DNA of 64,000 bases from Simmondsia chinensis (taxonomy: Eukaryota > Streptophyta > Magnoliopsida > Caryophyllales > Simmondsiaceae), in NCBI GenBank assembly GCA_018398585.1, contig JAGTTD010000016.1, forward strand, positions 25,405,212 to 25,469,211, written 5' to 3'. How positions within the stretch are numbered: position 1 is the first letter of the stretch; every line of letters begins with the position of its first letter. The notes below the pieces were generated by a model. That model saw nothing but the letters and a program-made list of their open reading frames with translations, did no database searches and was not told where the DNA came from. Positions 33,764 through 44,339 of the stretch are shown one piece after another. The position numbers and the translations under genes were made by a program.

Positions 33764-36353
33764 TTCCTCAAGTTCTCCGTACAAGAATGCTGTGATGATT
33801 TTTCCAGCAAACAAACATGTTTAAGTTGTTCGAGCTCAATAGACCCCTCAGGTTGAGAAATGATAGGGCTGAAAATTTCAGCGTAATCAACTCCCTCTTT
33901 CTTAGTAAAGCCTTTAGCTACCAGTTTGGCTTTAAACAGGGTAAACCTTTGGGATTTCGGGTTCTTTAACCCTAAAGAGCCACTTAGAACCTATAATCTT
34001 TTTATGCTTAGGCTTGGGAATCAAAACTCAAGTCTCGTTCTTTCTCAAGCTTACCATTTCAACAGTCATAGCATTCAATCACTCTGCTGAATGCTTGCAG
34101 TTGATAGCTTGAGAATAGGACAAAGGCTAAGTTTCGACATATTCTAAAGCCATGTTTAAAGCATAGGCAATACACTCAACATAGCCATATCTCTCAGGTG
34201 CTCTAGACTCTTTCTCACTCTATCCCTAGCTAGTTGGTAAGTCTCTAAGTCTTGGACCTCGTTTTCAGGTCTGTTAGGTTCCATTTTTAGTCTATTAGGG
34301 ATAGTTAAAGCATTGTTTCTTTTAGTATTTTCAGTGTCATCTAGGTTATCTTCAGGTTTTGTCCTTAGGTCTATTAGGTTAGGTAAATTAGCTTCAAATT
34401 CATAATAGTCAGGATCAAATTTCCTAATTGCTAAACTATTACTTGTTTGTTCTTTGATGTAGGACATCTCATCCTCATTGAAGATGACATCCCTTCTTAT
34501 AATAGTTATAGTTCGGTTACCCTCCTTAATACCCAATCTATAACCCTTAACACCTGAAGGATACCCTAGGAAAGTGCCCTTAACTTCCCTAGGTTCAAGT
34601 TTACCCTCTTTTTGATGTGTGAAGGCTGAACATCCAAATACTTTCAGGTTATTGTAACTAACAGTTTTACCGATCCATACACTTTCAGGGGTTTTCATTC
34701 TAAAAGCTGTATTTGGGACTTATTAATCAAGTAGACAGTCCAAATGAAAACAACATACATCGAACCCTATCTAAAAGAGTATGATTCATTCGTTCAACTA
34801 CTCTGTTCTATTAGGGAGTTTCTTTTATGGTTTTATGTCGTTTAATTCCCTTTTCAGCACATAACATGTCAAAATCGAAGTTTACAAATACTTTTAAGTT
34901 TCCTTCATGTTTGGTTCTCAGTTAGAGGTTTCCAATTAAGAAAGGTTTCGAATGCATCATTTTTATTCTTAAGTAGATAAACACATACTTTTCTAGCGAA
35001 GTAATAAACTATTGACAGGAAGTACGAAGCTCCACCCATTGTGGGAACCCTAGAAGGTCCCAATGGGTCAGCATGAACAGAGTCTACAATGCCATATATT
35101 GTATGCGAACTAGTGCTAAATACAATTGTATGATGTTTGCCATATATACAATAATTACAAAAGTCAAGCTGAGACACAAAATAAGCACCAAAAACGCCCT
35201 ATTTTTTGCAACTCTAACAGTCCTCTGTCATATATGTGTCGAAGTCTCCTATGCCGTAGGCTAGTGGTGTCTCTAGGGTCAGTCTTGGCTACATTTTCCT
35301 CACCGGAAACTACCCCCCCTTTCAGGACATGCAAACCATTCTTGATCACTCCCTTTATTAAAATCAGGGCACCTCTAAGGACTTTCGTCTCTCCCCTACT
35401 CGCTTTTAGGGTTAGTCCACTCAGATCAAGCTATCCTAAGGAAAAGAGATTTTTCTTCTATTTTGGGACATGCCTTGCCCCCTTCAGGTCAAAGCTAGTG
35501 CCATCAGACATTTTTACCCTCACAGTTCCCTCCCCAACTACCTAACAGGTATAGTTATTCCCGAGAATTATCTTCCCCCCACTGATAGACATTTAATCAG
35601 TAAAATAAGACTTTTCAGAAGTCATATGGAAGCTATAATCAGAATCTAGCACCCATTCATGACAAATAAGATTAGCAGAAACAAAAAATACTCCACCACA
35701 TTCATCATTATTAATAGTATAGTCAGTTCTACCTTGGTTCTTGTTCTTATCAGGGCAAAAACATCTATAGTGTTCGTTTTTACCACATTCATAGCATTTA
35801 ACATTAGACAAATCTTTTCAATCCCTAGATTGTGATCTTGAGTGACTCTTTCCTCTCTTTTTATGATAATCTCTGGTTTTAATTCTTCCTCTAACGTTTA
35901 GGCTCTCACTATGGTTGCTACTGCTGCCTCAGTTTCATCCAATATTTCAACTTTTAGTGTATTGGAGTCACCTAAAACTTTGTAAAAGTCATCCAGACTA
36001 ACCTGTATAGATTTATTTTCGCCCATTCTAAAGGAGTAGAACCGTTCCATGTATAATACTCAGTTAGCAAGTGATTTAGTACCATATAATTTTTCTAGCT
36101 TTTTCCATACACTAAGAGCAGTGGTTTCACTAAAAACTTTACAAAGAACTGAGTTATTAAGATAGGGTAAGATGTTACCATGTGCTACCTTATCCATGCT
36201 AGCCTCCTCTGCTCGTTTGAGTCCCTCTGGTTGATCCTTATCCTCCAGAAGTGCGGAACTCGCACCAAGAGCCATGAGCAAGGCTTGGACCTTTACTTTC
36301 CACAACTTAAAGTCGTTTCTACTAGTTTCTATGTTGTGTTTAGCAAAAATCAA
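33764..36353 (-). pseudogene. Copia gag-pol 5' half, right arm (minus strand)
   Basis: Reading leftward from 36353: Gag (NDFKLWKVKVQALLMALG), with an internal deletion of roughly 165 bp near 35930 relative to the left arm. The zinc knuckle is intact (CYECGKNEHYRCFC, about 35795). Protease is altered to LDSDYSFHM, replacing the catalytic-loop Gly. Integrase pieces (QLDFCNYCIYGKHH, about 35170; SRVPTMGGASYF) follow, then the C-terminal 34698-34156 block. In RT, EIFSPIIS is followed directly by a block normally found further downstream (QPEGSIELEQLKHVCLLEK) and then by TAFLYGELEE at the centre. The order in this tip is rearranged. Confidence 0.82.
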
Positions 36354-36379
36354 TTTTTAAGATTCACGTTTTTAATAGT

Positions 36380-36392
36380 GGCTCTGATACCA
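36380..36392 (-). promoter_or_regulatory. Primer-binding site of right arm
   Basis: The complement reads TGGTATCAGAGCC, the exact initiator Met Copia PBS. Confidence 0.85.
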
Positions 36393-36394
36393 CT

Positions 36395-36840
36395 TGTTCG
36401 TGCTCTGACACAACTCGTTAATGAGTTTTTGCAAACTTGACTTCAGATAAACAACTACAAGTCGCAAAAAACAAGATCAAATATAGACTCAAAGATCTCA
36501 AAACTAAAGGCCAAGAACCATGAAGAACACTAAGGATTTTTATGTGATTTGGACCCTAACTGGTCTTAGTCCACGGCTCCCTATTCTTAGAGAGATCTTT
36601 ACTATTAATATGGTGGTTATTACAAATTACTATTGATTACAACCAATAACAACTCGAATCTAATACAATTAATAACTAGACTCAAGATTACAAAAAATAA
36701 CTTCAGATTCTAAGCTAGAAACCAAAGATCTAACCCAAAACCAACAATATAACTCTTCCAGCTACTGAAACTTGCCACGAATCGAATGCCACGTACACGA
36801 ACCACCTCGAATCAGGCTCATGAGGTTGAAACCTCTGCCA
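36395..36840 (-). repeat. LTR of right Copia arm
   Basis: The complement begins TGGCAGAGGTTTCAACC and matches the left-arm LTR (30462-30901). A TG start is plausible at 36840. It ends next to the PBS at 36392. Confidence 0.8.
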
Positions 36841-37370
36841 AATTCTAAACTAGCTTTTGGGATCATTACTTAGTACATGCATACCTTGGTTGTTTTGCTT
36901 TTGGTTGGCATCATATGTTAAAGGTGTCTCTTTTCTAATGTTAGAGAACACTATCAAGGAGCTCCTTTAGGATGCTTACCTGATGTTTACTTCACATTTG
37001 TTTAGAAAGGCATCTTTGTATAAAACATTTAGGGTTTTTCATGTTATTAGTCATTATTGGGTAATGGCAGGTAATGTTTGCCAATGTGTGTATCATTGTA
37101 TGGCTTCCACCTTTATTGTGAACAGACATTAAGCACAGCGGCTTTGCTGAGTAGAGCGTTAGTTAACACCCCCTTATAGCCTTTATTCGTGATTCTACTC
37201 TTTTGGCATGAGTGCTTGTATTTGCCCTGTGTATGTAGTATCATCAATGCATTATGATCTTGGGGCAATTTAGTATTGGGAATCCGCCAAGCATGTTGGC
37301 TGAGTTATGGATTTGACAAATCTGTGAAATTTCCAAGTTGTGGCACTCAACCCTTTGTGTTATTTGAATT
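36841..37370. other. Intergenic sequence, nothing recognised
   Basis: No coding of known type or element ends seen; less AT-rich than 16-29 kb and possibly part of the internal region of the minus-strand Gypsy whose LTR is at 39976-41379. Confidence 0.35.
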
Positions 37371-37371
37371 G

Positions 37372-37810
37372 TAATAACCGGCCCCTAACCTTCAACTGTG
37401 AGCTGAGGTGGGGTGTATTGTATTTGAATGAGTAACCAGCCCCCATTCCTCAGCTGTGAGCCGAGGTGGAGCGTATCATACATAGAAACTATCAACCCCC
37501 TGCCCTCAGCCGTGAGCCGAGGTGGAGCCCATCGTGAATAGATCCTACCCACTCTATCGATGAATACAGAGCGGTGAATAGCGTAAATGGACTTTACCTG
37601 CTTGAGACGGGCTTACGATTATATCAATGCCCTGCTTACCTGAGAAGGGCTTACAATGTAAACGGACTTTACCTGCCTGAGAAGGACTTATGGCTACAAG
37701 TGTGTCCTGCTTGCCTGAGAAGGGCTTACAGCTTATACTTACAATCCGTGAATAGATAAATCATAAGCCTGTAGTCCCCAGCCGTTAGCTGGGTTGGATC
37801 ATAGCCACTA
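37372..37810. repeat. Degenerate tandem repeats (~58 bp and ~85 bp)
   Basis: Three units carrying GTGAGC(T/C)GAGGTGG at 37400, 37457 and 37513 repeat at about 57 bp, with a fourth divergent GTTAGCTGGGTTGG at 37786. Between them (37588-37735) GGACTTTACCTGC...GAGAAGGGCTTACA occurs twice at about 85-bp spacing. Noncoding; similar short arrays occur in untranslated parts of large plant Gypsy elements. Confidence 0.65.
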
Positions 37811-38430
37811 AGTTGATAAGCTAAAGTCGAGATTTTATGTGCCCATATATCAATCAAATTTAGCAAATTGTGGGTAACGTCAATGTTGACATATGATGAG
37901 TTGCGTATACGAACAATCATCATTGATGAGTGGTAGGCCCTATAAGCACCGTGAGGCAATTTAGAGGACCAAGTGAGTAGGGATTTAAGAGAAATCCCTT
38001 TAAAATGTATCAATTCTATTAAAAAGAATCACTTTGATTAAGTGTACCTGAGTAGTTACTGGCAGAGGTTCCTCTTAGGCGTATTACATTAGCACATAGG
38101 AATGCTTTATGCAATTACGCATGAATAGGAATTAACGGGTATACCTTTCAGATGACATACACTTACTTTCTCAAAAAGCGGATTGCTTTATTGTATGAAA
38201 GGTATTCGATAAGTTTATACCGCATACTACATTAGATGGTCTTTCCCTTACGCATATTAGAACTTTATTGATAAGGGGTTATGCAATCGTGTGAGGGAAG
38301 AAGGACGGTATTTGTCCTTTAGAAATAACGAATTCTCCTTTTTGACCGTGAGGGTGGGAACCTCTAGCCAGAGCTAAAGGTGTTAGCCTCTTGCTTTGGG
38401 GAGTTGGCGTCAAGCCGGATGTATAGGTGA
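37811..38430. other. Intergenic sequence, nothing recognised
   Basis: No coding, RNA or element ends recognised. Confidence 0.4.
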
Positions 38431-38479
38431 GCACCATGTCGACCTTGTTGGTAACATATAACCAAGCGTATAGGCGGCA

Positions 38480-38595
38480 ATGTCAACCTTGCTAGTGGTA
38501 GTGTTCATCTAGGTTCATTGGCGGTAGTGTTTAACTAGGATGGTTGGTGGTGATGTTTGGTTAAATTCATTGGTGGTGGTGATTTGTGAAGCCGG
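38480..38595. repeat. Degenerate ~27-bp tandem repeat
   Basis: Units such as GTTCATTGGCGGTAGTGTTTA, GATGGTTGGTGGTGATGTTTG and ATTCATTGGTGGTGGTGATTT follow each other at 26-27 bp. More diverged relatives with TTGGCGG or TTGGTGG continue to about 39430. Confidence 0.55.
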
Positions 38596-38937
38596 TTCAC
38601 GTTAGTTTTTAGCCAAACTTATTAATTGATGGACTGATGGTGATGCCTAACCAAGTTTATGGGCGAGCCCCCTGCCAATCCTGTTGGCGACATTTCTGGG
38701 CTCTGTCGGATGACAACAATATGCTTTATTAGTGAGACTTTTTCAGAACATGTTGGCAGTATTTCTTGATTTAGTTAGACTTGCTATTTGATGTTAATTT
38801 CATGACGAAATGATTGGCGGTAATACCGCAAATATCATTAGCATCTACTAGTGTTGACGAGTCCTCTATGAAACCTATTAGCGGTGATAACTCTCTTAAT
38901 AGGTTGGTGAAGTCCTCACTCTCAAGTTGGAGGTACT

Positions 38938-39048
38938 GGGAAATAGCCTCTCTCCAGGTTGACACCCCGAAGGGGGAAGGCTGCGTACATCCGCCCCCCA
39001 AGACCCTACATAGGCGGGAGCCCTTGAGGCACTGGGTATGTTCCTTTG
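38938..39048 (+). repeat. Au-type SINE
   Basis: GGAAATAGCCTCTCTCCAGG, GGAAGGCTGCGTACATCCG, CCCCCCAAGACCC and GGCGGGAGCCCTTGAGGCA with CACTGGGT give the clearest Au SINE consensus in the window. The tail is degraded (ATGTTCC). Confidence 0.82.
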
Positions 39049-39959
39049 GTAATACCTGCCTTGTACGGCATTACCAATGCTGCTACTGGGGAACTCCGTG
39101 TCCCCGTACGTTGGCGGAAACCTCTAGCATAATTAGTTGGAGGTACTAACTTGCCAAGCCTAGTCCTTAGCTTATTTTTCATGAGTTTTTCGGGTCTATA
39201 AGTCTTTTTCCACTCTTAATAATTTTACGTGTAGTAATACTTTAAATGACTTAAATATCTATCATTTAAAAGACGCGTAGGGAATGATAAAACGTTTGTG
39301 CAGGGACTCCCCTACCAAACTTGTTGGCGGCAGCATTCAACTCAGTTGTATAGCGGAAACCATTTTATTGGTGGACGTCTTGTCAGAGCTTGTTGGTGGT
39401 ATCCCTGGTCTTAGTTGATTGGTGAGGTATATTTCATGGCCAATCTCCGCCAAATTTATTGGCAATATTTCATGGATAAATTAGGTTTTTTAGTTGGCCG
39501 TAATTTTTTGCCACACTTTAATTTATTTGGACAAAGTTTGAGCTGTCGTGGTCAATAATTTGAAAATCCTTGTTGATTTTATGCATAAAGAAACGCTTTG
39601 AAATTTCATATTTAGAGTGGCCCACAGATGAATTAGTATTTAAAATTGAATTTTATATTCCCAGCCTCCAGCTTAATGAAAGGACCTGGTGCCAACCTAC
39701 TAGGCAAAAAAGAAACTTGGTTCTGGGGAAGACGCCGTAAGAAGGAGTTAAGGGTTTGACTTACGTGGGCGGGCTTCAGGTCTAATATTGGCTTAAGGTG
39801 AGCATGCAAGGCCTCAGCCAAAAACTTAGCCCAAATTGGACACCTGTGCTTCCTGACCAAGAGCTTTACCTGTGGCGCACACCATAGCCCCCAACTTAGT
39901 GGGGGTCCTGGGTGTGTTTGCAGAAAATACCAAGCCAAACGCTAGCATGCTATCCTTGC

Positions 39960-39975
39960 CACAGACGGCGCCACT
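39960..39975 (-). promoter_or_regulatory. Primer-binding site, Tat-type Gypsy
   Basis: The complement reads AGTGGCGCCGTCTGTG directly after the CA end of the LTR. It closely parallels TTGGCACCGTCTGTGG at 42539 in the large element. Confidence 0.75.
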
Positions 39976-41379
39976 TGTTTCATGGATTTTTGGTTGGGTT
40001 AGCGGAGGAAGAACCATTTCCAATTTCCCCAAATAAAACTGAGTAGGTTCTTTAGGATGAGAGCCGGACTCAAGCTCTTGCTGAGAAGTCAGCCGCCGGC
40101 GCGTTTGGTCCAGATGTTCCTGCAAAAATGGCATGGCGAATAGAGGGACCCATGGTGGTTTAAACCACGGGAGGCCCCTCTGATGCCTAAGTCAATGAAG
40201 GTCAAGATGATAATAAGTATGCATAAATAAATAGCATGAAGTAAATATGAGATGACCTTTAGAAGAAAGGGAGATGAGGGGTCCCTGAAGAGAGAGAGAA
40301 GGGAGAGGCGTGAGGTCTCTTGAGAGAGAGGAGAAAGCGAGACTTGGGGTCTCTTAGGGGAGAGAGAGGAGTGAGAGAGACTTGAGGTTTCTTAGGAGAA
40401 AAAGTGGGGTATATGGCCTCTTTAGGCCTTCCCTTGACTTGCCTTGAATGAGAGGAGAGGGGTGGTATTTATAGGAAGGGAGGAGATTGCTTAGTATGAT
40501 GGATAAAGACATGTGCTGGGTGTTGAATGGTTAGATGAGTGGCAGATGGTGATTGGCTGAACGGGTGCAGGTGTCCCCATATGCGGTAAGGGGGACGGGA
40601 TTATGTACCATGACGGAATGATGTTGCTGGTAGCCATGGGTTGGTGGTAGCGTGCCTCGCGATGAGGGGATGGTGCTACTGCTGGGGGGGTCATGCCGTG
40701 CTGGAAATACCACCATGCATATGCTTATGGGGGGAGGTGAAAAGGTACTGTGATGCCTAGTAGATGCGATAGAGGCAAGGGGTACTGGATGCCGTTAAGG
40801 CCCTGGGATGGTAATATGGCTTATACTGCCAGGGTGGTATTGGCAGGGACTCGTGGTGAGGCTGAATGCCGTGAGCGAGGCACTGGCGGTTCGAGGCTTC
40901 ACGGTAAGATGATGCTTGAGGAGGATACCGTTATTGATGGTAGAGCAAGGGGCAGCCGTTGTTTGTGAGCAAAGTGATGGCAGTATGTGGGGTACCGCCA
41001 ATCTGGTACCGCCATAGCCTCTCGGTAGATACTTGCCCTGAGGTATATGTGTGTGTTGCCAAGGTCTAGCCACTGGAGCCTTGCCTGAGACTCTTACCGT
41101 GAGGGGTTTATAAGTACTGTCAGGGATGTACCCCGTTATGGGTATGCCGTTATTAATGATGCCGCTATGGGCTCGAGTTGGGTGCCCACGGTGCCTTGGT
41201 CATAAGGGGTTGGCGATTACTAAAGGTCATGCCGTTATGGCTTCTCGGTAAATGCTTTCCTTATGCCGTGGTGCTTGTACCGTCATAGTTCTGTGAAGGG
41301 TACATGGGTACCATGAGGAATGTGCCGCCAAGTCAGGTACCGTGGTTGACTTGTTAATTTGTTTATTTATTCCCCAACA
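39976..41379 (-). repeat. Gypsy LTR on the minus strand (1.4 kb)
   Basis: The complement starts TGTTGGGGAATAAATAAAC at 41379 and ends CCATGAAACA at 39976, giving TG...CA ends next to a PBS. A TATAAATA box lies at 40473-40466 on the minus strand, followed by a purine/pyrimidine-biased stretch (40260-40400 GAGAGAG on plus). The upstream part is filled with TACCGCCA and GCCGTTATGG words. Only one copy is present, so the boundaries rest on these signals rather than on an LTR pair. Confidence 0.6.
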
Positions 41380-41639
41380 AACATAAAGTATAGTGCTAAT
41401 GATTAGAAGAAGTACATTTCAGAGTTGTTTGGTGGGTCTCCAAAATCATTGCATGATGTGTATAGGATATGATTCATGGACTTATCAAGAAGGTATTTGT
41501 TCGAGATCAGTCAACTGATAGATTTTTAGGTTATTCACGTCATAAAGTGTGTTGTACTTTCTTCGTATGTTAGTAGAGTATCATTTTTTTCCCTTGTATA
41601 TTTTAGGTATCGTAGTGTTGTCTAATACATAGATTCCTA

Positions 41640-41955
41640 TTGATTTTTTTTTCACATTTAACGATGTACAGGGTTGTATGCTGTAAAGAGCTCATTTCTT
41701 CTATCAATGGAGACACCGTTCCCCATGGGACATTGCTGCTATCATTAGTGATGCTCACTCCATTGCTGATACATTTAATTTTGTTGCCTTCTATTGGACT
41801 CCTAGGATTTGTAATGGTGCGGCCCATTGTGTGGCAAAATTGCATGATTCCCATAGATGTACCCATGATTGGTGGTGTAATCCCCTGATGTACTGAACTC
41901 TATTGTTTCTTCGGATTTTAATGGAATTGCACGTGTCTTCGGGCTTTGGTCTATC
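41640..41955 (+). pseudogene. LINE RNase H domain remnant with poly(A) tail
   Basis: The plus strand encodes LISSINGDTVPHG and, after a frameshift, IAAIISDAHSIADTFNFVAF then TPRICNGAAHCVAKL. This matches the RVT_3-type RNase H domain at the C-terminus of some plant LINEs (VPRxxNxxAHxLAK). A stop at about 41895 is followed by a T/G-rich 3' end and a 12-A tract at 41957. The Tat Gypsy element inserted about 170 bp downstream. Confidence 0.68.
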
Positions 41956-42127
41956 CACAAAAAAAAAAACAAATAATAATAATAATAACCGTCATTTTTT
42001 TTATTTTTTTAACTGTTTGTACCCATTTGAATGAGTATAGCGTCCTGATATGAGAACGTTTGGTATTTCTTTTTTTAATCATAAATGCAGTTTTTTCCCC
42101 CTTTGTTTATTTATTTGGTAAATGGGG

Positions 42128-42536
42128 TGGTTGATATAAAAGTTACACCTAGGCAGTAACGAGCCCAGGAGCCACTACCGCCTCCCCACATGGCTACCCG
42201 GGGACGGTAACGGGCCCAGGAGCCACTGCCGCCTCCCCACATGGCTACCCTGGGACGGTAACGGGCCCAGGGCCACTACCGCCACCACGTCTGGCAACCC
42301 TTGGCGGTACGAAGCCTAGGGGCTGTTATCGCCCCTCCTATAAGCCCGCCCCGGTGATGGCACACCTAGGGAGAACACCAACGCCTTAATCCCTCAGAGG
42401 AGTCAGACGGTCACTTTCACGGTTACTTGATAAGCACGCACATTTTCCCCATAAATAGGGGAAGGAGCCTAATAAATAGATAAGGAACTTGAGCTTGGTT
42501 CTACCTCCAAGGACCCAACCAAAAACACCATAAACA
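42128..42536 (+). repeat. 5' LTR of Tat element (409 bp)
   Basis: TG...CA ends. It contains three units of a 51-bp minisatellite (GGTAACGGGCCCAGG...CCTCCCCACATGGCTACC, about 42154-42300) and ATAAATAG near 42451 as a TATA-like element. It is 201 bp shorter than its partner at 60280. Confidence 0.93.
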
Positions 42537-42538
42537 AA

Positions 42539-42554
42539 TTGGCACCGTCTGTGG
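42539..42554 (+). promoter_or_regulatory. Primer-binding site of Tat element
   Basis: TTGGCACCGTCTGTGG starts two bases after the LTR. It is the common Tat-type PBS region with a GCG-to-GCA change. Confidence 0.82.
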
Positions 42555-42579
42555 AAAGGGCATTAAAAACTCTTCTCAT

Positions 42580-44339
42580 GTCAAGCACTAGCCGCTCCTC
42601 CCCCCATGGGGAGCGCCGCAACCTCAATTACGTAACCCAAGGTCAGTTTGAGCAACTTCAACAACAAATACATCAACTTTTCTCACACATGCCCACCAAT
42701 AACACAGAATACATCCCAGAGCCCGGCCAATCTACAGCCGCATCCCCACATACCCAAACTCTAAGCTCGAACGGAGCAACTGCCTCAGCGCCAAGCGCCT
42801 ATCCAAACCACCCCAAGAGGGACTCCCAAGGATTTCCAAACCGGCCGCAACCCACATCATACCGGGAACCCACTTGCCATTCACACCTCAAATTCTGTCA
42901 GCACCGGTGGGGAAAGTGAAAATCCCAAACATCGATTTGTTCGACGGAGCTCAAGACCCGGAAGAACATTTGGCCAGCTTCATGGCACCGATGTATCTGT
43001 AGGATGTGGGGGAAGACGCTTGGTGCAAATGTTTTCCGGCTACCTTGAAAGGAGTCGCGCAAAGTTGGTTCGCCGCCCTTCCAAATTCATCTGTGGATAG
43101 CTTTACGGATCTCCCTGAGAGATTCGCTCGGCATTTTGTCAGTAATAAGTGGAGGTGGAGGACGGCAGCGCACCTTCTCAAACTACAACGGCATGATGCT
43201 GAACCGCTGAGAAGCTATGTGAGACGATTTACGCGAGCCATGATTGATGTTGCCACCTTATCCGATGAGACGACAATCACTGCTTCGCCAATGGATTACA
43301 GAATTCTAACTTCAAATTTGCATTAGCAAAGGGACCACCTTCAACCATTGATGAGCTATGGAAGAAGGCCAACAAATACATCCTGGCAGAGGATGTCATG
43401 CAGGTAACGCCCAGGGCTGAAATTGTTCAGGCATCATTAGGATCAAAGGACCACCCCCGGCCACCCCGGGATAACGTCCGGCCTGCCAAAAGACCGGCAC
43501 CCATTTTTAAGACTTCGAACCAGCATCCCGCACCTCGTCAGCTCTTAGAGGTAAAAACGAAGGAGCCCAAGGGGCCATCTAAAGACCGGAAACCCACCCC
43601 CTTGGGTGGCAGTAAGTCAATGTGGTGTTCATATCACCAGGACTCAACTCATGACACTGTCAATTGTCAAGTCTTGGACTTTCGTCTCAAGGAGGCTGAG
43701 CGCACCGGCCAATGGGAGGAATATACAACGTTGAAAAGGATGAGGGCTTGTAAAGCCCAGATCGACAACGAAAGTGAAAAACGCCCTGAGGACACGGAGG
43801 CTAAGGTCATCGCTCCCATCACCCCAAAGTTTGCTTCCCTCTTATCAAGAAGGGAAGCGAAGGTCACAAAAAGGGCGATGGATGCGGCCAGGATTGCGCC
43901 CAGGTGTATGAGTTTCACTAAAGAGGACGCCCAGGGAGTGGACGCACGGCAAGAAGATCCCCTCGTGGTTACTGCTGACATCTGTAAGCACACGGTACAC
44001 AGAATCTTGATCGATCAAGGAAGTTCCGAGGACATCTTGTTTTTGGAATGCTACAACAAGATGAGTATACCGCTTACTGCGCTCTCACCAGCTCCGTATC
44101 CCGTTGTGGGCTTCACGGGGGCGCCCATTCTTCCGCAGGGCAAGATAACGCTGCCCACAATCTTTCAGAACGAGAATGATCAACGAACGGTTAAGATAGA
44201 GTTCCTTGTTATAAGCGCTCCCTCCTCCTATAACGTCATCTTGGGGAGACCCTCCCTAAATCGGCTAAGGGCGGTAGTATCTATGTATCACCTGGCAATG
44301 AAATTTGAAGCGGATACAGGGAGCGTTATGACAATATGA
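42580..44339 (+). pseudogene. Tat Gypsy gag and protease, broken
   Basis: Gag would form the virus-like particle and the protease would cut the polyprotein. The ATG at 42580 (MSSTSRSSPHGERRNLNYV) follows the PBS. The frame shifts near 42870, enters the capsid-like block (VGKVKIPNIDLFDG, then WFAALPNSSVDSFTDLPERF at 43066), stops at 43324, and continues in another frame from 43330. The region AKGPPSTIDELWKKANKYI is typical of Tat Gag. A CX2HX4HX4C knuckle (WCSYHQDSTHDTVNC) lies at 43620-43665. The protease active-site motif is LIDQGSSEDIL at about 44006, with Gln where Gly is common. A TGA at 44337 separates protease from RT. Confidence 0.9.

Larger units (their letters stand above)
30270..36840. 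mobile_element. Palindromic Copia structure: two 5' halves joined tail to tail
   Basis: A plus-strand Copia arm (LTR 30462-30901, PBS, gag, protease, integrase, start of RT to about 33763) meets a minus-strand arm of the same family (RT tip 33764-33800 back to LTR at 36840). Both arms stop at the same point in RT, the residues GELEE, leaving a centre around GAGATCCTCGTTCCTC. An extra inverted LTR fragment (30270-30458) precedes the left LTR. Neither arm carries the 3' part of RT, RNase H or a 3' LTR. The arms have diverged visibly and each has private indels, so the structure is old. Confidence 0.82.
39630..41379 (-). mobile_element. 5' end of a minus-strand Gypsy element (LTR, PBS, leader)
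   Basis: A 1.4-kb LTR-like segment on the minus strand is followed by AGTGGCGCCGTCTGTGG, the PBS-region sequence common to Tat-lineage Gypsy elements, and by about 330 bp of GC-richer leader. No gag or pol is seen to the left (36.8-39.6 kb) and no second LTR is present. It is either a truncated element or a large non-autonomous derivative. Confidence 0.65.

Noticed and set aside
40491..41073. Open frames on both strands
   Set aside because: They fall inside the minus-strand Gypsy LTR and consist of low-complexity TACCGCCA-derived sequence.
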